Shown here in pieces: positions 1-11,045 of a stretch of DNA of 64,000 nucleotides (its first letter is position 1; every line of letters begins with the position of its first letter). Source of the stretch: Tachypleus tridentatus (taxonomy: Eukaryota > Arthropoda > Merostomata > Xiphosura > Limulidae); NCBI RefSeq assembly GCF_004210375.1, contig NC_134828.1, forward strand, positions 23,304,400 to 23,368,399, read 5' to 3'. The notes under the pieces were generated by a model that did not search any database, had not been told where the DNA came from, and saw only the letters and a program-made list of their open reading frames with translations. The position numbers and the translations under genes were made by a program.

Positions 1-580
1 TTTGTCGTGATTAGATTTTTAATTTTGTTAACATGCGTCCAAGGTTACTGTTTGTGAATATACTACCTTTTCCTCCTAGTAACTCCTGCATCTCTGTACA
101 AAAGCATCTCATGTGTTGGTAACCACAGTCTTTTTAATAACTGTTGAAAATATAATTTTTATTTCTACACCTTTTATTTTTAGTAATTAATATTGTGTCA
201 GAACATTATCAAATTTGTGTTTTAAATGTGTTTAAACATATTTCCTGTGTTATTGAGTGTTTTTTTGGTGTTGTTGTTGTTTTCTGTAAGGACATATTCA
301 ATTATTTAGTGAAGTATACAAAAAATTAGCTTTTGCGATACAGACAAGTTTTCAAGAGTGCATATATTTTGTATGTAAATGGATGTGTAGAAAGGAAATA
401 TACATGTTTAATGGGAAAGTAATATGTAAACAAAAACTAACAGTCTGTGTAACAAACAATGACAAGTAATTATGAAACGTTTTTGTGTATGTGTGCTACT
501 TTAAACATTTCTGGTCTTATCTTGATTGAAAACGTTTAAAAAATCATTGCTAAAAAAATGCATTAATCTATAATTTACAG
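1..580 (+). other. Intronic sequence upstream of the first visible plastin exon
   Basis: AT-rich sequence with no exon, repeat or RNA gene that I can support. It ends in a T-rich tract and a TTTACAG acceptor at 574-580, so it is the end of a plastin intron; earlier plastin exons lie left of the window. Confidence 0.7.
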
Positions 581-770
581 TTATTTGACATCATTAAACC
601 TGGTGTAGTGAGTTGGAGTAAGGTACATAGGATGTTCAGTAAACTGAAAGCATTCATGGAGAAACTTGAAAACTGTAACTATGCTGTTAATCTTGGTAAA
701 CAACTTAAGTTTTCTCTGGTGGGAATTGATGGAAATGACATTTCTGAAGGAAACCCAACCCTGACACTTG
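581..770 (+). CDS. PLS3: Plastin exon a (end of CH3 domain)
   Basis: Begins after the acceptor TTTACAG and ends at CTTG|GTAGGT (phase 1). It encodes [15 protein letters not shown] through GNPTLTL, the second half of the third CH domain. Confidence 0.93.
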
Positions 771-2066
771 GTAGGTGCCATTTGTGTTTGTCCTGAATAT
801 TACATTTCATGCACTACATTTCATTACTGAAGCTCTTACAATGAATTAGCTCCTCTTTGTCTGTCTTGTTCGAATATTTATTTAGACTTTGAATCATGTG
901 ATGTTTATAAATAATGCATCAAATACAGAGTTTGTATGTTTTTTTAGATTAATTTGTGAAATGTTTTAGCATCTTTTTGTATTCCTCTGTTCACTTTTGT
1001 TATTTTTATAATTGACTTCTATACAGTAGTGACAGTTGTGATGTTCTTAAGATGCTAAATTTAAGACAGCAGCAACTTTAACATGGAGCTTAAGAAATCA
1101 CTTGTAAACAGTTTGCACAAACTGTTTTTTGATTATTTTCAATTTTGGGATTATATTTGTTATTATGCTTTTAAACTTTTGTGATCAGAATTCATCAAAC
1201 CTTAGAACAAATATGGCATCTTAACTTTATAAGATTCTGAGTCATTGAATGAACTTTCAGTATTTAGGAAGTGAAGGTGGTTACCAATGATGATAATATG
1301 TTTTACTGTTGTTGCTATTCTAGGTATGTTTGTTGTATAATCAATGATGATAACAAAACCCACTTGTTGAGAAAAATGTATATGTAAATATGGTTAGACT
1401 TTGAATCATGTGATGTTTATAAATAATGCATCAAATACAGAGTTTGTATGTTTTTTTAGATTAATTTGTGAAATGTTTTAGCATCTTTTTGTATTCCTCT
1501 GTTCACTTTTGTTATTTTTATAATTGACTTCTATACAGTAGTGACAGTTGTGATGTTCTTAAGATGCTAAATTTAAGACAGCAGCAACTTTAACATGGAG
1601 CTTAAGAAATCACTTGTAAACAGTTTGCACAAACTGTTTTTTGATTATTTTCAATTTTGGGATTATATTTGTTATTATGCTTTTAAACTTTTGTGATCAG
1701 AATTCATCAAACCTTAGAACAAATATGGCATCTTAACTTTATAAGATTCTGAGTCATTGAATGAACTTTCAGTATTTAGGAAGTGAAGGTGGTTACCAAT
1801 GATGATAATATGTTTTACTGTTGTTGCTATTCTAGGTATGTTTGTTGTATAATCAATGATGATAACAAAACCCACTTGTTGAGAAAAATGTATATGTAAA
1901 TATGGTTGGTTTGGGTGGAGAAAATTGTTTTATGTAAGGGAGCGAACAACGTTTCGACCTTCTTCGGTCATTGTCATGTTCATGAATCAGCCATTTTTAC
2001 ATATAAGTTTGTATACCTTTTTATAAATTTGTGTGAGACTGGTTAAATTATTTCATGCTTCTAATT

Positions 2067-2104
<38 letters not shown>

Positions 2105-2463
2105 AATGAATAATTCAGATTTGACTCAAATACATTTCTCATTCTCTCTAGCTCTTGTCTGGCAGTTGATGAGAGCCTATACTCTGAGTATACTGACTCA
2201 CCTGGCTGGGACAGGCAGTCCGATTGTGGAAACGCAAATTGTGGAATGGGTAAACATGAAGGTAAAAGTAATTTCTTTTTGTAAGCACCTTTTAAACCAT
2301 ACAAATATTATTACTTCATTATTCTGTTCCATATTTTTGAATTAGTTAGTGTGCTTTATTTGTCTGATTTGCTCATAAATCAAGGTAAATATTTAATGAA
2401 TTTTTAATGAGATATTTGTATGCTTTCCATGTTAGACGTGCAATACTATGCAGCTGGTAAATG

Positions 2464-2499
<36 letters not shown>

Positions 2500-3705
2500 T
2501 AATAGTTAATTTTTAATTAAACTCTCCAAGCTTAGAACAATTCCACTTTCAACTTGCCCCTTACATTCTGATTTTTAAAATGGAAATTTACACATTAGGA
2601 TGTAACACAATATTTGTATGTTTTTTACCCCCTGTTTGGTAAAGATGGACAGTAGAACCTCAACAGGTATAGTGGGTATCTTCACTGTTGTTTTCAAGGT
2701 GAGCAATTTAAATAGTAATTTCTTCATCAGTTACAGCTTAGTCATGTTGTGGATAAATGTAACCAAAACTTGGACATTCTATATAATGTTGTTTTAATTT
2801 TTATAGTTACAAAATGCTGGCAAATCCACTAGTATCAGAAGCTTTCAGGACTCCGCAATTTCTGATGCTACACCCATCATTGATCTTGTTGATGCCATTC
2901 AATCAGGCTCAATCAATTATGGTACAGTCTTACCTGGTAATGATGATGATGTAAGTGATTTGTAAGTTACTGGAAACATAAGTATTTCTGTTTCTTTGTC
3001 AATTTCTGATGCTACACCCATCATTGATCTTGTTGATGCCATTCAATCAGGCTCAATCAATTATGGTACAGTCTTACCTGGTAATGATGATGTAAGTGAT
3101 TTGTAAGTTACTGGAAACATAAATATTTCTGTTTCTTCGTCTTTCCCTTCAAGGAAGATTATCACTGCTCATACATACACACATTAAAGATGTATTTTCT
3201 TTAAGATTTTGAAATATGCAAATCATTTATTGAAAATAAAAAAAACTAAAAAATGTTTTAGGCTTTGTATATTAGCGAACTTTTCACTTAGTGCAGTGAA
3301 TTTTATAGTATGTAATACAAGTTAAAAGGTTTCAAAATTCACTTGATCTGTTTCTGTTGTTACGATTTCTTTCCTGTAAATACTGTGATGTTTTAATGCA
3401 ATAAAATTAATTAACTTCTCAGCTTGTAAATATTTTGGCAACATGTTAAAAAAATTGTCATAGAAATTGGAGTTTTTTTTTAATATAATGAAAATTCACA
3501 TATATTATTTTCCTTGCAGGAGAAAATGGCCAATGCCAAATATGCCATTTCTGTTGCTCGTAAAATTGGTGCTCGTATATATGCCTTACCCGAAGATATT
3601 GTTCAGGTCAAACCCAAGATGGTGATGACCGTGTTTGCATGCCTTATGGGTCGCGACTACATTCCAAACATGGGAGTGAAAAATCAGAACCATAGTGATG
3701 AGTGA
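581..3705 (+). CDS. PLS3: Plastin/fimbrin (PLS3-like), C-terminal exons (5' partial)
   Basis: Plastins are cytoplasmic proteins that cross-link actin filaments into bundles through four calponin-homology (CH) domains in two actin-binding modules. Four exons are visible: 581-770, 2152-2261, 2807-2950 and 3520-3705 (stop TGA 3703-3705). All introns are GT-AG and the phases join exactly (1, 0, 0), giving about 209 codons. Family landmarks seen are [31 protein letters not shown] and [11 protein letters not shown] (second half of CH3), then [39 protein letters not shown] and [13 protein letters not shown] (CH4). The EF-hands, CH1, CH2 and the start of CH3 are outside the window. The tail after LMGR is about 16 residues, longer than the few residues in vertebrate plastins. 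Oddities are a 512-bp tandem duplication in the first intron and a truncated duplicate of exon 3. The vertebrate paralogue it matches best is uncertain; an arthropod would usually have one gene, called Fim in Drosophila. Confidence 0.95.
882..1905. repeat. Perfect-looking 512-bp tandem duplication in a plastin intron
   Basis: The block 882-1393 is followed directly by a second copy at 1394-1905. I found no base difference on reading both copies side by side. There is no coding potential and no terminal repeats. Identity this high means a very recent duplication, a recently converted one, or an assembly artefact (two haplotypes or a mis-joined overlap). Confidence 0.93.
1906..2005 (-). mobile_element. 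Penelope-like element fragment with hammerhead-like hairpin motif
   Basis: On the minus strand it carries the same arrangement as the element at 21794-22062: GAAC, a degenerate core, a GACC/GGTC stem with a GAAGAA loop, then GAAACGTT and GTTC (1944-1981). Flanking bases (TTTGGGTGGAGAAAA, TTACATA) also match that element. The core heptamer here is ATGACAA instead of CTGACGA, so it is a decayed copy. Assignment to Penelope-like elements is inference. Confidence 0.5.
2066..2105. repeat. (TA)n(TG)n microsatellite
   Basis: About nine TA steps followed by about eleven TG steps, directly before the acceptor region of plastin exon b. Confidence 0.9.
2152..2261 (+). CDS. PLS3: Plastin exon b (CH3/CH4 junction)
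   Basis: Acceptor CTCTCTAG, donor AAG|GTAAAA. It encodes [20 protein letters not shown] through IVEWVNMK; the first base completes the codon split from the previous exon. Confidence 0.93.
2465..2497. repeat. (GT)n microsatellite
   Basis: About 16 uninterrupted GT steps in the plastin intron. Confidence 0.9.
2807..2950 (+). CDS. PLS3: Plastin exon c (CH4 domain)
   Basis: Acceptor TTTTTATAG, donor GATGAT|GTAAGT, 48 codons in phase 0. Contains [12 protein letters not shown] and [19 protein letters not shown]. Its 3' 95 bases and its donor are copied again at 3000-3141. Confidence 0.93.
3000..3141 (+). repeat. Tandem duplicate of the 3' half of plastin exon c with its splice donor
   Basis: 2856-2999 (exon end, donor and about 50 bp of intron) is repeated as 3000-3141. 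The copy lacks one GAT triplet and has very few base changes. It has no acceptor of its own. Reading from exon c into it meets TAA seven bases after the first donor GTAAGT (frame GTA AGT GAT TTG TAA), so it is not an extra coding exon. It does carry a second good donor, GTAAGT at 3092. Confidence 0.92.
3520..3705 (+). CDS. PLS3: Plastin last coding exon (end of CH4, stop codon)
   Basis: Acceptor TTTTCCTTGCAG at 3508-3519. Encodes [19 protein letters not shown] to VKNQNHSDE and the TGA at 3703-3705. Confidence 0.94.
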   Translation, partial: EKMANAKYAISVARKIGARIYALPEDIVQVKPKMVMTVFACLMGRDYIPNMGVKNQNHSDE

Positions 3706-5414
3706 AAAATCTTAAAACTTGTATGCCAGGTTGTAACTATGACATTTTCTACTTGTACGTAATGAAAGTTGTATTAGTGTTCATTATAGGAAAAACAAGA
3801 CTGTGCTGGACACGTTATCTTTAATTTTGATTGAGTACATTCACTAGCAAGTAATGAACTTTGTTTTGTGAATTTTAAACACACACTGCAAGAACATATG
3901 TTGATAAATTAGCTTTGTAACTGAATCGGTTTTTCTAAACATGATGTTTAGGGCCATATCGCTTTGTTTATTATTAAAAGTAACTAGTCCAAAATTTGGA
4001 ATTTCGAGACTCAAAGCATTTTTTCACCAATTTGTTTGTATTTTTTTAGCTTTAAAAAAATCGCTTCTCAATTTAAAAATTACCAAATTTATCTTCTTTT
4101 GTTAATTATACAAAGTCTATTTTTGTGTGATTACTTGTATTAATATATTTTTTGTATTTTCAGTGTTTTTTTAATGTCTGTGTAATTGTCAGTACCTGTA
4201 TCATAAACTAACTTTACTCATGGTGAAAGAGCATGTTAAAAATGTTGTTTAAGACACTTACAACGATCTTGTTTATGTATTACAGTCTTCCATATAACCT
4301 ACTATATATTAAACTTTTGCAAGTTAACGAATACTACTTGCATATCTTTGTGTAGCTACGTAAAATTTGATTGGCAACGTCTGTGATTTGAAGACCTGTC
4401 TTTTTTTAAAATGTAATCAAATTTTATACTTGGAGCTTCTTTCCTTAGTTTTGCTGGAATCAAATTCATCTTCCAAATAAATGTTATATTTGAAATAGTA
4501 ATGACAAATGTATAAACATGTTTTCTATTACATTTGTGTCTTCCACTAAAGTTTGTACAAAATATTTATAACTTTCTGTATGAATTAAACATTACATTTA
4601 ATAGTATGGACTTCCAAAAATGTATATCCATTTAATAATGCTATTACTTCGTTTAATTTCAATTACCTGTATTATAGCTTGAAATCTAACCTTAGATATT
4701 ATGAAAAATTAAATAATTTTGATTATTAAAAAAAAAAAAAGCATCAACTTTCAATTTTGAACCAATAGGAAATTTTTATGTGACAAGGATGTTTTATCAA
4801 TGAATACTGATATGGTAATATTATATTAGAAAATTGAACTTCACAATTTATATGAACTCTACTGAAATGTTCCCACACTTTATACAACGTTTAATATTTT
4901 TATGTGATTGAAAACTTCCCATGGTGGCTTGTTTATGAAGTATAATACTTAAATAGTGTTTTCCAAGTAGATTTGTATATTATATGGCATGAAATATAGT
5001 AAATCATATGATTTGTTTGTAAGAAGTCTTATGACCAAGCAAGTGTCACTGAAAACATCCAAGTCTTTGTAAGATTAAAACTGGTTCAGAATATGCAAAA
5101 ACATTACGTTTGACACCAAAATTAACAACTGTACATCCACAATAATTGAAGATACTTTCACATTACCTCAACATGAATATTTTAAAAATGACATATGACA
5201 TTTCTGAGACAGTTTAATTAAAGCTCCAACACCAAATATCTCAATTTTTGTCAAATTATATTGGAAGATGGAATTTTATTATAAACAGTTCTATATGAAA
5301 CTCTTTTCAGAAGGTTCTGGAATTAAAAATTGCTTCAACAGTTATACACACTATATTAAAACTCCAGTCATGAGTTAATGATTAATACATTCTATATTAG
5401 ATAAAATACACTCT
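3706..5414 (+). other. Plastin 3' UTR and intergenic sequence
   Basis: No second gene is seen. The first part should be the plastin 3' UTR; AATAAA at 4476-4481 is one plausible poly(A) signal, but several AT-rich alternatives exist. A run of 13 A at about 4728-4740 is noted. The left edge of the segmental duplication is at about 5415. Confidence 0.5.
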
Positions 5415-5807
5415 TTATTATGTTTGGGATTTTCAAAATTTCCTAAGCACACTCTGGGCCTGAGAATCTTACTCCACAACACTTGCAAGATAATGTCCAA
5501 TCCTTGACACTGTCAGGTTGAGTTTGAAGCTTCTCAAGAGCAGGTTGACAATCATGTTTTGTATCATTACTGTGTGCCTCCACAGAAGAAACAAAGTTGT
5601 CAAAAGAGCCTTCAGGCTGCAGTACTGACTACATTTTATTCAGTTTCCAGTTATTTAGCATTTTTTCATGACATTTTCTTTCTATGTGAATCTGAAATGG
5701 AACTGGTCTACAAGTCTAGCCCAACTAAGTGTAAAAATTCGTAACAGACAGCATCAAAATAGCAATCTGCAGAAGCTTTAGGATCCAGAAAGCTTCAGAC
5801 AACTCTG
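5415..5807 (-). pseudogene. Broken partial copy of the zinc-finger gene at 15571-17751
   Basis: Aligns along its length with 17394-17700 and then with 17935-18030, the start of that gene and its 5' flank. On the minus strand it reads PVPFQIHIERKCHEKMLNN and EGSFDNFVSSVEAHSNDTKH, close to residues 21-39 and 53-71 of the intact protein. Damage: a TAG replaces the glutamine codon at residue 47; another TAG plus a one-base deletion destroys the second finger after its cysteines; and about 230 bases covering the start codon and first CxxC are missing. Homology stops at about 5415, inside the second finger. Because the non-coding 5' flank is copied too, this is part of the segmental duplication, not a processed retrocopy. 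Confidence 0.9.
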
Positions 5808-5811
5808 ATAA

Positions 5812-6263
5812 TGATAATTTGTTATCACCAAAAACAAAAAATGCTGCACAAATTGAATTGGTACATGTTATAATGGGGAATATAAAATGTACCCTGCATT
5901 TCAGAGGGGACTGTGGATATAGGACCCACACTGCAGTGGGGATACACCATCTATTAGTCATAACCTCAGTTTCCCAGTCTTACATGAAGAACAATTTAAT
6001 AATAAAATCATGAAAGGAATATAAAAAGAAATTAAGAGAATGAGATGTGGATGATGAAGCCCACAACTTCCCAAATCTATGTCACTGTTCACTGCCTGCA
6101 GACAGTTGTGGGAAGGTGACTGCTCTCCAAAGTAAAAAATAAGAAAACTAATAAGGTATTGTTACTTGGGATTGAGTAAGTTAAATAAACTGAACTCCTG
6201 AAGTTGTCATTTCAGCCCCCATTAAGGTAGTAAGGTGCTAATTAATAGCCCAGTAAACAAAAT
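5812..6263 (+). repeat. Interspersed repeat family R1, copy 1
   Basis: About 450 bp similar to 19255-19790 in the same orientation and to 18120-18680 in reverse; 15060-15250 is a shortened relative. Shared landmarks are GGGGATACACCA, CCAGTCT.ACATGAAGAA and CAGTAAACAAAA. No open frame or clear terminal repeats are seen, so the class is unknown. Confidence 0.7.
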
Positions 6264-7385
6264 ATCATGAACAAATCTGAAGATAATTTTCATATGAATA
6301 TTTAAATTTTTATCTTCAGTACTAATACGCATTTACTTTTCTGTGTTTATTTCCTTCTCCAGTGTATTCCAACCAGCTCTAAATCGTTTACTATAAACCT
6401 TATACATTATGTCATAAAGTACAATCTCAAAATAACATTCATGCAAAATGCCATAAACATAACTTAAGCAAAAGAGACCAGTTGGTCAAACTAGGCCATC
6501 AATGCACTAAATTCTAAAATAAAAATGAAACACTCAAAGAAGGTATCATGAACAAATCTGAAGATAATTTTCATATGAATATTTAAATTTTTATCTTCAG
6601 TACTAATCTGCATTTACTTTTCTGTGTTTATTTCCTTCTCCAGTGTATTCCAACCAGCTCTAAATCGTTTACTATAAACCTTATACATTATGTCATAAAG
6701 TACAATCTCAAAATAACATTCATGCAAAATGCCATAAACATAACTTAAGCAAAAGAGACCAGTTGGTCAAACTAGGCCATCCAATGCACTAAATTCTAAA
6801 ATAAAAATGAAACACTCAAAGAAGGTATCATGAACAAATCTGAAGATAATTTTCATATGAATATTTAAATTTTTATCTTCAGTACTAATACGCATTTACT
6901 TTTCTGTGTTTATTTCCTTCTCCAGTGTATTCCAACCAGCTCTAAATCGTTTACTATAAACCTTATACATTATGTCATAAAGTACAATCTCAAAATAACA
7001 TTCATGCAAAATGCCATAAACATAACTTAAGCAAAAGAGACCAGTTGGTCAAACTAGGCCATCCAATGCACTAAATTCTAAAATAAAATGAAACACTCAA
7101 AGAAGGTATCATGAACAAATCTGAAGATAATTTTCATATGAATATTTAAATTTTTATCTTCAGTACTAATACGCATTTACTTTTCTGTGTTTATTTCCTT
7201 CTCCAGTGTATTCCAACCAGCTCTAAATCGTTTACTATAAACCTTATACATTATGTCATAAAGTACAATCTCAAAATAACATTCATGCAAAATGCCATAA
7301 ACATAACTTAAGCAAAAGAGACCAGTTGGTCAAACTAGGCCATCCAATGCACTAAATTCTAAAATAAAAATGAAACACTCAAAGC
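6264..7385. repeat. Four tandem copies of a 281-282 bp unit
   Basis: Units start at 6264, 6545, 6827 and 7108 (ATCATGAACAAATCTGAAGA), with only one or two differences between copies. One diverged single copy is at 22624-22905 in segmental copy B, so the array grew in copy A after duplication. No coding potential. Confidence 0.93.
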
Positions 7386-7860
7386 CGACTCTTACAATAA
7401 TATTATTTATCAAGCCTTCCCTAAAATCCCTTACATTACACAGATCTGTCATATCTGAAGGTAAAGCATTCCAAATGTCAACTACTCTACAAGAAAAGTA
7501 AAGCTGTGTGAACTGGAAATGATCTTTTCATGCCAAACTTGATCTGCATCTCCTCCACTCTTACCATTCTCACAATAAAGTATCAAAATAAAGATGATGG
7601 TTCAACAATATATTAGTTACCTTAATCTTAAATACTTCAATCAGGTCTCCTCTAGTTCTTTTTAAAAGAAGTTCAAGGATCTTATCCTATCCTCATACAA
7701 CAACCTTTCACTGTTATATCATCATAATATCTCTTCAATGTCTTTTCTTGGACATGAAACCCAAAGCTGCACACAGTTCTCTAAATGTGGCCAAATAAAA
7801 ACCTAATATAATAACATTATAGACTCTAGATTTGTATTCATAATTTCTGTGGATAAAACC
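7386..7860 (-). pseudogene. LINE 3' end relic (CR1/Jockey-like ORF2 C-terminus), copy A
   Basis: The minus strand resembles the C-terminal tail of non-LTR reverse transcriptases: a TRGDLIEVFKI-like segment, then a KFGMKRSFPV-like segment and a VVDIWNALPS-like segment, interrupted by stops and frameshifts. The homologous copy at 22925-23280 reads better. It belongs to the duplicated block. Confidence 0.65.
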
Positions 7861-9040
7861 TAAAATTCAATTTGCACTGCCACTAGCAAAAGTACATTGT
7901 TTATATGGTTTAAGAAACTGAATACCTTTTCTTTCATAGCACAGTTAGTTATTTCCACTAAAATTATTACTCATAATTCAAACTGTGATATTCCACATTC
8001 AGATGCAGAAAATTTTTAAATTCTGAACATAACCACTTGGGCATATCTTGCTATACTTTACATACCTAACACGAAATCTTATATTCCCGATGTGTGAAAA
8101 TTAAAACCAATAAAAACACTTCATACTACTTTAAAATGTCTATTTTTCTGCCATAGAAGTCAAAGACACATTTCAACTGGTATATATATTTTTAAAGGCA
8201 TGCAACAACTTCAAAGCATAATTCTAAAGTATCATCAATTATAGTTTGAACAGATCAAGTAGTTTAGAAGTCACTGGTAATAACACAATTTTTGACAGGC
8301 ATGGCAGTTACTGTTTTTTGTTTGAATTTTAATTATATTTTATTTTTCGTTATTATATCAATTCTGTATTCTTTATTTCATTCATTTATGTACACGCGAA
8401 ACTGCTAACATCACTCGTACAAGCTGGTGTATCCGTCAATTTGACGAGTGAAATAAAAACAAGGATGGGTAATTTTGCTTCTATTTTTTCCTTCTTAATA
8501 TAACAAAAATTAAAAGTGCAAAAAAAAGACATAAAAGAAACAACTATGAAAAGAAAGACAATAATTTCAATTATTCTTTATCTATTTAATAGAAAATTGG
8601 ATTGAAGTAATGGGGTCTAATCTGTAATATGAAACCATAACTTGAAGTTAATAAAATTATTTATTTGTTGCGAGTTTAATACTTTTTAACAGTAAAACTT
8701 TATTTTATTAATATATTGGAACTGTATATTCTTTAGGTAACACAACGATTAAGAACGAACCCTTAAAATGATTTCGTTTCTTCAAATTTAATGTGTAACT
8801 AAATAATTCAACCATCTTCTCACCAGAAGTATTAACACCACTCGCTATAAATTTCCAGTTACACCTACATATATACTATCAACCTTATTCTGTATGGACG
8901 TTATCTCTCAAAACCGAAACCGATTCATTCAAACAGTAAATACTAATTGACAGATAAATATTTTTAACTATTTTGATGTTGACATTGCTAACTAGATACA
9001 GATCGAATTCTAAATTCTGGAGTTTTTTGTTTGTTTTTTT
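7861..9040. other. Duplicated sequence without recognisable gene
   Basis: Aligns with about 23281-24455 of copy B. No open frame, RNA or terminal repeat is seen. Probably more decayed transposon sequence. Confidence 0.5.
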
Positions 9041-9291
9041 GTATTTCACGCAAAACTACTCGAGGGTTATCTGCGCTAGCCGTCCCTAATTTAGCAGTGT
9101 AAGACTAGAGGGAAGGCAGCTAGTCATCACCACCCACCGCCAACTCTTGGGCTACTCTTTTACCAACGAATAGTGGGATTGACCATAACATTATAACGCC
9201 CACACGGCTGGGAGGGCGAGCATGTTTGGCGCGAACCCGCGACGCTCGGATTACGAGTCGCACGCCTTACGCGCTAGGCCATGCCAGGCCC
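9041..9291 (-). mobile_element. tRNA-derived SINE, family 1 (near full length)
   Basis: Read on the minus strand it starts with a tRNA-like head (GGCATGGCC, then CGACTCGTAATCCGAG-type anticodon arm and a GGGTTCG box B-like region). The family body follows (CCCACTATTCGTTGG, GTGATGACTAGCTGCC, TTAGGGACGGCTAGC) and the conserved GCGAAAT end. The anticodon-loop position reads CGT, suggesting a threonine tRNA ancestor. Absent from the matching position in copy B. Confidence 0.85.
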
Positions 9292-9378
9292 TAAATTACC
9301 TGGGACGAGTCTCAGAGTTGTTATGTTACACACGTGATGTAATATAATTTCAAATTGCCAGAAATTTTAATTTAGAAG

Positions 9379-9502
9379 GTGTGTGGGTGTGTTTACTTAT
9401 AGCAAAGCTACATCGGGGTATGTGCTGTGTCTACCGAGGGGAATCGAACCCCTGATTTTTAGAATTGTAAATCCGTAGACTTACCGCTGTTCCAACTGGG
9501 GA
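9379..9502 (-). mobile_element. tRNA-derived SINE, family 2
   Basis: On the minus strand: CCCAGTTGGAACAGCGGTAA, then GGGGTTCGATTCCCCTCGGT (box B-like), then a short tail ending in an AAACACACCC-like repeat. The head is different from family 1. Relatives are at 28040-28165, 28166-28312 and 29540-29650. Confidence 0.75.
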
Positions 9503-9511
9503 AAACTTAGA

Positions 9512-9710
9512 TTGTTTATTCTGAATTTCGCGCAAAGCTACTCGAGGGTTATCTGCGCTAGCCGTCCCTAATTTAGCAGTGTAAGACTAGAGGGAAGGCA
9601 GCTAGTCATCACCACCCACCGCCAACTCTTGGGCTACTATTTTACCAACGAATAGTGGGATTGACCGTCACATTATAACGACCCCACGGCTGGGAGGGCG
9701 AGCATGTTTA
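9512..9710 (-). mobile_element. SINE family 1, head-truncated, with target-site duplication
   Basis: Contains the family body but stops at AGCATGTTTA, so the tRNA head (5' end on the minus strand) is missing. It is flanked by a 12-bp direct repeat GGAAAACTTAGA at 9500-9511 and 9711-9722, the mark of target-primed insertion. It landed at the edge of the family 2 SINE. Confidence 0.88.
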
Positions 9711-9722
9711 GGAAAACTTAGA

Positions 9723-10469
9723 AGTTAATTAAACGTTGATGAGTATTGAATTTATATTTGCAACACGATTCATAAACACAATTTTCTATTTCAACACAAA
9801 TATATTTAAAATGCAAACAAAAACTACACTTTAAAATAACGGTTATTACTAACAGTTATTACAAATTATGGTTTATATACAATAGTTTTACTGAATCTTA
9901 CATGTGGTCTGAAATTAAATCTTTTATCGACGTTCACGGAGAACAAAGTAATTCTTTGTTGATAGCCCTGAACACTTCTCTTGACGGCCAGTTCGCTTAA
10001 AGCACCTGTAAGTTTTCACCGACCACAGTGTCTAATGTCTTCCTAGAAATAATAGGATCCTAAGTTAATTTGCTGAAGTTGTACGGTTCGTAATATTCGA
10101 AAACTATAAACGTTCCTGGTCAAATTCTGGAGTTTTCAAAGTAATAAGCGTTAACCATAACTATAGCTTCCGAGGATTACAGTATACTGACTGTAGCTAA
10201 TCGGTGGTAATACCTATCTCTCGATGTCTTGTGGAGGCTTGCTTTTATATTTTTACGCGGGATTCTTAAACATTCAGTAATATTCGAAAACAAGCAAACC
10301 AATTATTGTTGATTCTTGCTCTCGAGAATCTTCTACACATTTAGAGACGGTCTTGAGCAATACACATGCAACAGTATATGTCACATGCACCAAATTGAAA
10401 CAAACGTAGGTATTACAATAAACGTATAACGGTAAATCCATTACAAACAACAAACAAGCAAACTTACAA
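9723..10469. other. Duplicated sequence, probably upstream part of the LINE relic
   Basis: Aligns with about 24870-25534. No readable frame. It is continuous with the LINE 3' end that follows, so it may be decayed LINE sequence. Confidence 0.4.
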
Positions 10470-10862
10470 TGGATGTACCAAACAGAGCACGGAAACGCGT
10501 TAATTATGTCAAGAGTCTGTCACATAGAAACGAAGGCACATCACTTCTAAACATTCTCAATAGTTACACAACATATATCATACGAGTACTGGAATATGCA
10601 AGTTCAGCCTATTACAATGCATCACACAATACTAAATAAAATACAAACTGTTTGAACAAAATATTAACAACTACTTACAGAGCACATCAGCCAGATTTCC
10701 ACATAAATGTTCAAATTTGCCTTACATATCTAACAGATTCCAACAAATGACAGTGAAGTACTTCCATAATAATCTTTATAAAAATAACATTCTAACAGAA
10801 ATTACGAAATATCTCATATATTATAGAACAGTACCTAAATACATTTCTCCGTTAAACAATTA
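10470..10862 (+). pseudogene. LINE ORF2 C-terminal relic (Jockey-like), copy A
   Basis: Reads MDVPNRARKRVNYVKSLS, then VLEYASSAYYNASHNTK, TTYRAHQPDFH and, after a frameshift, QMTVKYFHNNLYKNNILTEI and YYRTVPKYISPLNN before a stop. This is the pattern of the region after the reverse transcriptase domain in Jockey-type LINEs (LEYxSxAYxxAS, NKILRxxYRAHP). In-frame stops and one frameshift make it dead. Parallel copy at 25535-25927. Confidence 0.8.
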
Positions 10863-10896
10863 AATTAATTATAAAACATAAGCCACCTATAGCCAG

Positions 10897-11045
10897 ATAA
10901 TACAATACCAACGAACAGTGGGATTGGTAGTTATGTTATAATGCCCCCACAGCTGAAAGGGCGAGCATGTTTGGTGTGAGGGGGATTCGGGACCGCGACC
11001 CTCGGATAACAAGTCGAGTGCCTCAACTAGCTGGTCATGCCCGAC
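10897..11045 (-). mobile_element. SINE family 1 fragment at a deletion junction
   Basis: Begins abruptly at ACCAACGAACAGTGGGATTG, inside the SINE body, directly after the LINE end. The orthologous SINE in copy B (30738-31008) is complete and 4.9 kb from its LINE. A deletion with one end in this SINE explains it. Confidence 0.85.

Noticed and set aside
3000-3092. An additional plastin coding exon
   Set aside because: No acceptor precedes it, and read-through from exon c hits TAA; it is a partial duplicate.
4728-4740. Poly(A) run as evidence of a processed retrocopy
   Set aside because: No coding sequence or target-site duplication is associated with it.
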